A stretch of DNA of 64,000 bases from Morella rubra (lineage: Eukaryota > Streptophyta > Magnoliopsida > Fagales > Myricaceae): positions 28,378,675-28,442,674 of the forward strand of contig CM025852.1 in NCBI GenBank assembly GCA_003952965.2. Reading direction: 5' to 3'. The position numbers were made by a program, and so were the translations under genes. Under the pieces are notes generated by a model that was not told where the DNA came from, did not search any database, and worked only from the letters and a program-made list of their open reading frames with translations. Below are positions 60,251 through 64,000 of the stretch, in pieces; the stretch's first letter is position 1, and each line of letters starts with the position of its first letter.

Positions 60251-60640
60251 CAGGCAATGATCCTCATGGCTGAGGTAGGGGCATGGATAGGCCCGCCTCC
60301 TCAGTCGAAAAAGAATTAAGAGAACCAAAAGAGACCTTGCTAACCATCGAAACCTCAGCCACCGCATTTTTTTGAGCCACATGGGATCCCGTCCTTTTTC
60401 TACGCCCAGCGCCCTGCTTGTCTCCTTTGCCATGCGAGAATAACAACGAAAGAGGTAGCTCCTGTGCACCAACCCCATCAATTTGACTCTCCTTATACTT
60501 CTTGGGAGAAGACGTCGAAAAAGGCACCAGAATTGGCACCCGTTTTTTCCCAACCCCACCTTTTCGCCAGCTGTAGAAAAGACCCCGTTCATCAACCACT
60601 TCCTATTTCGGAATCACCTCCTGGATTAGTGGGCTGAGAA

Positions 60641-62048
60641 GGGGTTAGGCGTATATCTTTTTTTACTACGAAGAATACTGGGTTGGGCATTAGTAAGAGC
60701 CTACTCACCACACTTGCGGCCATTATTGAGATTTATTAGAGTTTGTGAAATGTGAAGTGTGTATGCGTAAAAATTAAAAATTTTAGAATGTATTTATTTT
60801 GTTGAAATTTTCATGTCCTAAAATATTAGGAAAACGAACGGTACCTTTAGCACCCCTGGAATATCCGATGGGTCCATATGTCCCCCTCCTACATCAACCA
60901 CCTGTAGCCCACATGATCCACCCAAACTCTTTTGCATCATGTCAACGGGAATATACGAGTAGGGCCTAGTGCACAATCCTCCAAACTTGGCTTACCCTCT
61001 GACCATTGTAAATGCCTTTTCATGCGTATCATCCCATCCCTCCAAGATTCACGGCTTGACAATAATTCCGTGTCTCTGTCGTGCATGGCAAACTGACCAA
61101 GTATTTTTGGCTCAATATGTAGCTCATATCGTGATTCCGGAATACGCGATGATTCCCCCGTGCTGAAAATGGCAGATTCCGAGACTCATTGCTGTGCCCA
61201 GCTGTCAACGTCCTTACCCTAGGAGCAACACCTCGCATCTCTATCCTCAGTGCATCCTTCTGGGGATGGGGAGGATTTTCAAAACAGGCACCAATAGTGA
61301 GATCTAAGTAATTATTTGGTTTTGGGTTTTGACCTCTTTTAACACATTGTTGTTCAATTTTTAGATTTGATCGCGGAAGTTTCTCGATTAATTCCAAGCA
61401 AAGTAACAATATATGCCACATTAGCTGAATAAAAGATAAAATAAATAAATTTGTTAAATTATGAGTTAATTACAATTTTTCCACCCACGTTAGCAACACG
61501 TCACAAATTTTGCTGGCTTTCCCGTCAGAACCCCTCTATACTTCCTCTCTCTCGGCGCGAGGTATTTGCCTAAGATATAAAAGAATCCACATAAATCTCA
61601 GCAAAAGTTTTTACAAACTTTGTCTCGACGTATCCAGAGCACCAAACGAAGCTATATCGAAAACCAACCAAACCAAAGCAACCGATTAAAACCCATCCAT
61701 TTAGTCTTTGTCTCTCTTCTAGCTCTATCTCTCTCCATGGACTTCCATCTGAGCAAACGAAGAAACCAGCATGAGTTACAGTTACAACATTCTGCCAAGA
61801 CACCAAAACTTCTTCTTGACATAACCACAACCACCTGGCTTTGCTCTGCTTTTGTTTTTACCTGAATCCAACAACAAACTTAGCACCCTATCAACATTTA
61901 CCGATTCAGTATTAGTTGCTACCAGATTTCCCAGCAAGATTTCTTTTCCTTTTCTTTCCAGGCTTGCTTCTGAACCAATTTTCTCCTTTTGGTTGGACCC
62001 TTATCTTTTTATGGGTCTGTTTTTCTCTGCCTACTAGGCATGGGTAGC
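60641..62048. other. Intergenic, no gene recognised
   Basis: AT-rich DNA left of the Gypsy-type element. Open frames (for example minus 61029-61421) show no domain or codon pattern I recognise. Confidence 0.3.
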
Positions 62049-62053
62049 TATTC

Positions 62054-63214
62054 TGATAAATTACTAATTGTTGAGGAGTACAATGCGGAAGATTTGGTTC
62101 CACGTAGCAATCAGTTAGAATAAGTCAATTGGTTGTTAGCTTATATTTTGCAATTATTTGTATCTTTATTTTAGGAGTTTGTGTCTATATTTTAGGAAGT
62201 TGTAGTAGTAGGTTTAGGAAGAGTTGTTAGTCATTGTTTATTTAAATTCTAGCAAATTCTGCTCGAAGAAAAAAATAAATGAAGTATATTTTTATCCAAA
62301 CAACTTGAGGTTCTTCTCACCCGAAGAGAATTTTATTGACTTTTTATCAAGACTCGGACCTATCAATTGGTATCAAAGCCCGGTTCAATGGCCACTCACA
62401 AAGAGAGAATCGAGCGTTTAGATGCAAGGGTTGGCAGCCTTCAAGAACGCATCCATCAAATGGAGCCTGGTGTTGTTGACAAACTTCACAAACTGGAAGC
62501 GATAAATCGCTTGCTCGAGGCTTTATTTGTCCAAGAGTCGAGGCCAGTCATCACCACAGTGATCGTTCTCGCACCATAGGGGTAGAGAATAGAGATGACA
62601 CGGATGGAGGCCGGCAACTTTTTCTTTTTATCAAAAATGGCTAAGCTTGAGTTCCCAAGGTACTACAGCGATGACCCTACTAAGTGGTTCAACTGCATTG
62701 ATCAATTCTTTGAGTATCAAGGCACCACAAAAGTACAAAAGGTTTCCTTGTTATCATTCCATTTTGAAGGTAAAGCTAACCAATGGTGGCAATGGTTGCG
62801 CTGAGAGCACACGAAAGACGGCCAAACAGTGACATGGGCTATTTTTTGAGGAGAGTCCATGTGGCCTTAAGGACAAGGATTTCCTTGAAAGGGGAGGGAA
62901 TGATAAATCACTAATGGTTGAGCTTAGAATGCGGAAGATTTGATTCAACGTAGCAATCAGTTAGACTAAGTCAAATAGTTGTTAGTTTATATTTTGCAGT
63001 TATTTGTATATTTTATTTTAGGAGTTTGTCTACATTTTACGAAATTGTGGTAGTAAGTTTAGGGAGAGTTGTTAATCGTTGTTTATTTAAATTGTAGCAA
63101 ATTTATTAGAAGGAAAAAAAAAATATAGTATATTTTTATCCAAACAACTTGAGGTTCGTTTTCACCCAAAGAGAATTTTATCAACTTTGCTATAGCTTTA
63201 ACTAGGACCTACCA
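62054..63214 (+). mobile_element. Short Gypsy-type LTR retrotransposon, both LTRs and 5-bp target duplication
   Basis: LTRs lie at 62054-62365 and 62901-63214; they start TGATAAAT and end ACCTATCA / ACCTACCA. TATTC flanks both sides (62049-62053 and 63215-63219). A primer-binding site TTGGTATCAAAGC follows the left LTR, close to the initiator-Met tRNA match TGGTATCAGAGC. A polypurine tract GAAAGGGGAGGGAA precedes the right LTR. The 535-bp interior codes only for part of Gag. There is no protease, RT, RNase H or integrase, so the element is non-autonomous. The LTRs differ at many positions, so the insertion is old. Confidence 0.93.
62388..62804 (+). pseudogene. Gypsy Gag N-terminal fragment, frameshifted
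   Basis: ATG 62388 opens MATHKERIERLDARVGSLQE and continues to a stop at 62579. A second frame resumes with KLEFPRYYSDDPTKWFNCID and ends FEGKANQWWQWLR, the retrotransposon Gag core. Stop codons and a frame change make it non-functional. Confidence 0.85.
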
Positions 63215-63217
63215 TAT

Positions 63218-63475
63218 TCAAAAGATATGACTCACATCTTGTAAAGAATAGAGTTTCTCTTGGGTTTCAAACGAGTTCAATGAATCACAGGAAAATGAAA
63301 TGAAAGTATCCTTTATGGGCACGATTTCAGGATTTCGAGCAATACCATAAACCTTCCAATTGGATCTCAACCTTAGCCTTCTTTTGAGGTCCTTCGCTAC
63401 TAGCCCTGTAACTCCAAAGATCACCACGACATGGTTGGAGGTAGCTTCATTGCTATCAGATTCTTCCACTGCCAT
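63218..63475 (-). pseudogene. PRISE/progesterone 5-beta-reductase-like SDR, N-terminal fragment
   Basis: The minus strand starts MAVEESDSNEATSNHVVVIF and has GVTGLVAKDLKRRL, NWKVYGIARNPEIVPI and LQDVSHIF, then TGA. This is the nucleotide-binding half-motif of PRISE (iridoid synthase-like) reductases, whose usual GVTGLVG reads GVTGLVA here. The family continues HIFWVTWA; here W is replaced by a stop, and the sequence then meets the target duplication and LTR of the Gypsy element. I could not recognise the rest of the gene on the other side. It is a truncated, non-functional start. Confidence 0.85.
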
Positions 63476-64000
63476 TGGCAAAAGTGGATACTTTTACCTC
63501 AAATACGGCATTTTTGTATATACCTTAAAGATGGGGTCACGAAAAAATTGGATTCAAAATGGAATAGTAGAAGTTCCCAACAATTATGGAAGTGAGTTGT
63601 AATGTGTCATAGTTCAGGGGAGTTTTTAAAATTAGTAGTATAGTTTGTGAGGGAAATTGTAATTAATTTAAAATTGTTTTTTTTTTAAAAAAAAAAGTAT
63701 AAAAATTAGAAAAAAAAAATTGAAGTTTAACTTTGAGGGTGTTCGGTTAGGGAGTTTTTTGAGAATTTTTTGTGTTTTGAGAATTTTTAGGTGATGTTAA
63801 CTTTATTGGTATGCGTGTTTTAGTTATTTTTATGTAGTGTTAAGAATGATGTTTGGTTGTAGAAAATTTTGTATTCTGAGAATTCAAAAAAATCCTGAAG
63901 ATTTTTGGATACTTCCACTGCCATTGGCAAAAGTGGATACTTTTACCTCAAATACGGCATTTTTGTATATACCTTAAAGATGGGGTCACGAAAAAATTGG
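63463..64000. repeat. Direct repeat of at least 89 bp, 449 bp apart, running off the window
   Basis: 63463-63551 and 63912-64000 are identical by eye, starting CTTCCACTGCCATTGGCAAA. The repeat covers the start codon, first four codons and upstream region of the PRISE fragment (minus strand). The second copy continues past the window end. Confidence 0.9.

Larger units (their letters stand above)
57364..60640 (-). mobile_element. Decayed LINE (non-LTR retrotransposon) with most of RT deleted
   Basis: On the minus strand, domains appear in LINE order. They are a basic leader (about 60264-60600), an endonuclease (about 59405-60257), the start of the reverse transcriptase (58911-59414), a later RT-downstream segment (58672-58908), zf-RVT (58210-58650) and RNase H-like sequence (57451-57804). 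It ends in a 3' UTR with AATAAAGTTGAGG and a poly-A tail (T-rich block at 57366-57379). Frames are broken at several joints. The RT core with the catalytic YxDD is absent, apparently deleted near 58911. A run of 19 Cs (58173-58191) and a GCGGCGGC block interrupt the zf-RVT part. It is certainly inactive. Confidence 0.9.

Noticed and set aside
61029-61421. 130-codon minus-strand frame
   Set aside because: No domain, no conserved composition; probably chance.
1-64000. CRISPR arrays, prokaryotic operons, rRNA genes, organelle insertions
   Set aside because: None seen. Repeats here are transposon-derived or microsatellites, and the genes are intron-bearing plant nuclear genes.

Overview
The window is nuclear DNA of a flowering plant, most likely a woody eudicot. 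Genes are split by GT-AG introns, intergenic DNA is AT-rich, and transposon debris is abundant. Nothing looks bacterial, viral or organellar. I recognise eleven protein-coding loci of plant nuclear families. Exon borders were placed by hand from splice sites and remembered family sequences; nothing was aligned by computer.

Layout. 0-4.5 kb: a broken TAF1 bromodomain fragment (+) and repeat-like DNA. 4.5-8.6 kb: a SAC51-type bHLH gene (+) with its conserved peptide uORF; the main frame is shifted once. 9.9-10.8 kb: a Tourist-like element holding a 115-bp tandem array. 11.6-14.4 kb: LEAFY (-), complete in three exons. 16.8-17.6 kb: retroelement remnant. 18.2-19.8 kb: DYW-type PPR gene (+). 20.4-22.8 kb: SEC14/CRAL-TRIO gene (-), six exons. 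24.4-27.6 kb: transposon cluster with nested hAT elements. 28.5-32.4 kb: IRX10/IRX10L xylan synthase gene (+). 34.4-35.7 kb: chloroplast rubredoxin-like gene (+). 37.0-40.5 kb: SDHAF2 (-) with a tRNA-derived SINE just past its stop. 42.1-44.6 kb: short-chain dehydrogenase (-). 45.9-47.4 kb: PPR gene (+). 48.5-49.1 kb: B12D/MLRQ-like gene (+). 49.5-51.6 kb: PPR gene (-) broken by a perfect 170-bp tandem duplication. 52-53.2 kb: hAT-like remnant. 54.1-57.0 kb: calnexin (+), six exons. 57.4-60.6 kb: decayed LINE (-). 62.05-63.2 kb: short Gypsy-type element with both LTRs and a target duplication, abutting a truncated PRISE-type reductase start (-).

The genes are not an operon and share no pathway: they include a floral regulator, a polyamine-linked bHLH factor, xylan synthesis, ER folding, organelle RNA factors and a mitochondrial complex II assembly factor. 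Their order carries the information. From memory, LEAFY, IRX10L, the SDR, one PPR gene and CNX1 are close neighbours on Arabidopsis chromosome 5 (about At5g61790-61850), whereas the DYW PPR, rubredoxin and SDHAF2 genes lie in another chromosome 5 block (about At5g50990-51040). Here they are interleaved, as expected of a locus before duplicate-gene loss split it.

I found no clearly new biological system. The observations most worth checking are the 170-bp duplication in the PPR gene, the frame break downstream of an intact SAC51 uORF, the interleaved synteny, and several transposons with exact ends and target duplications.
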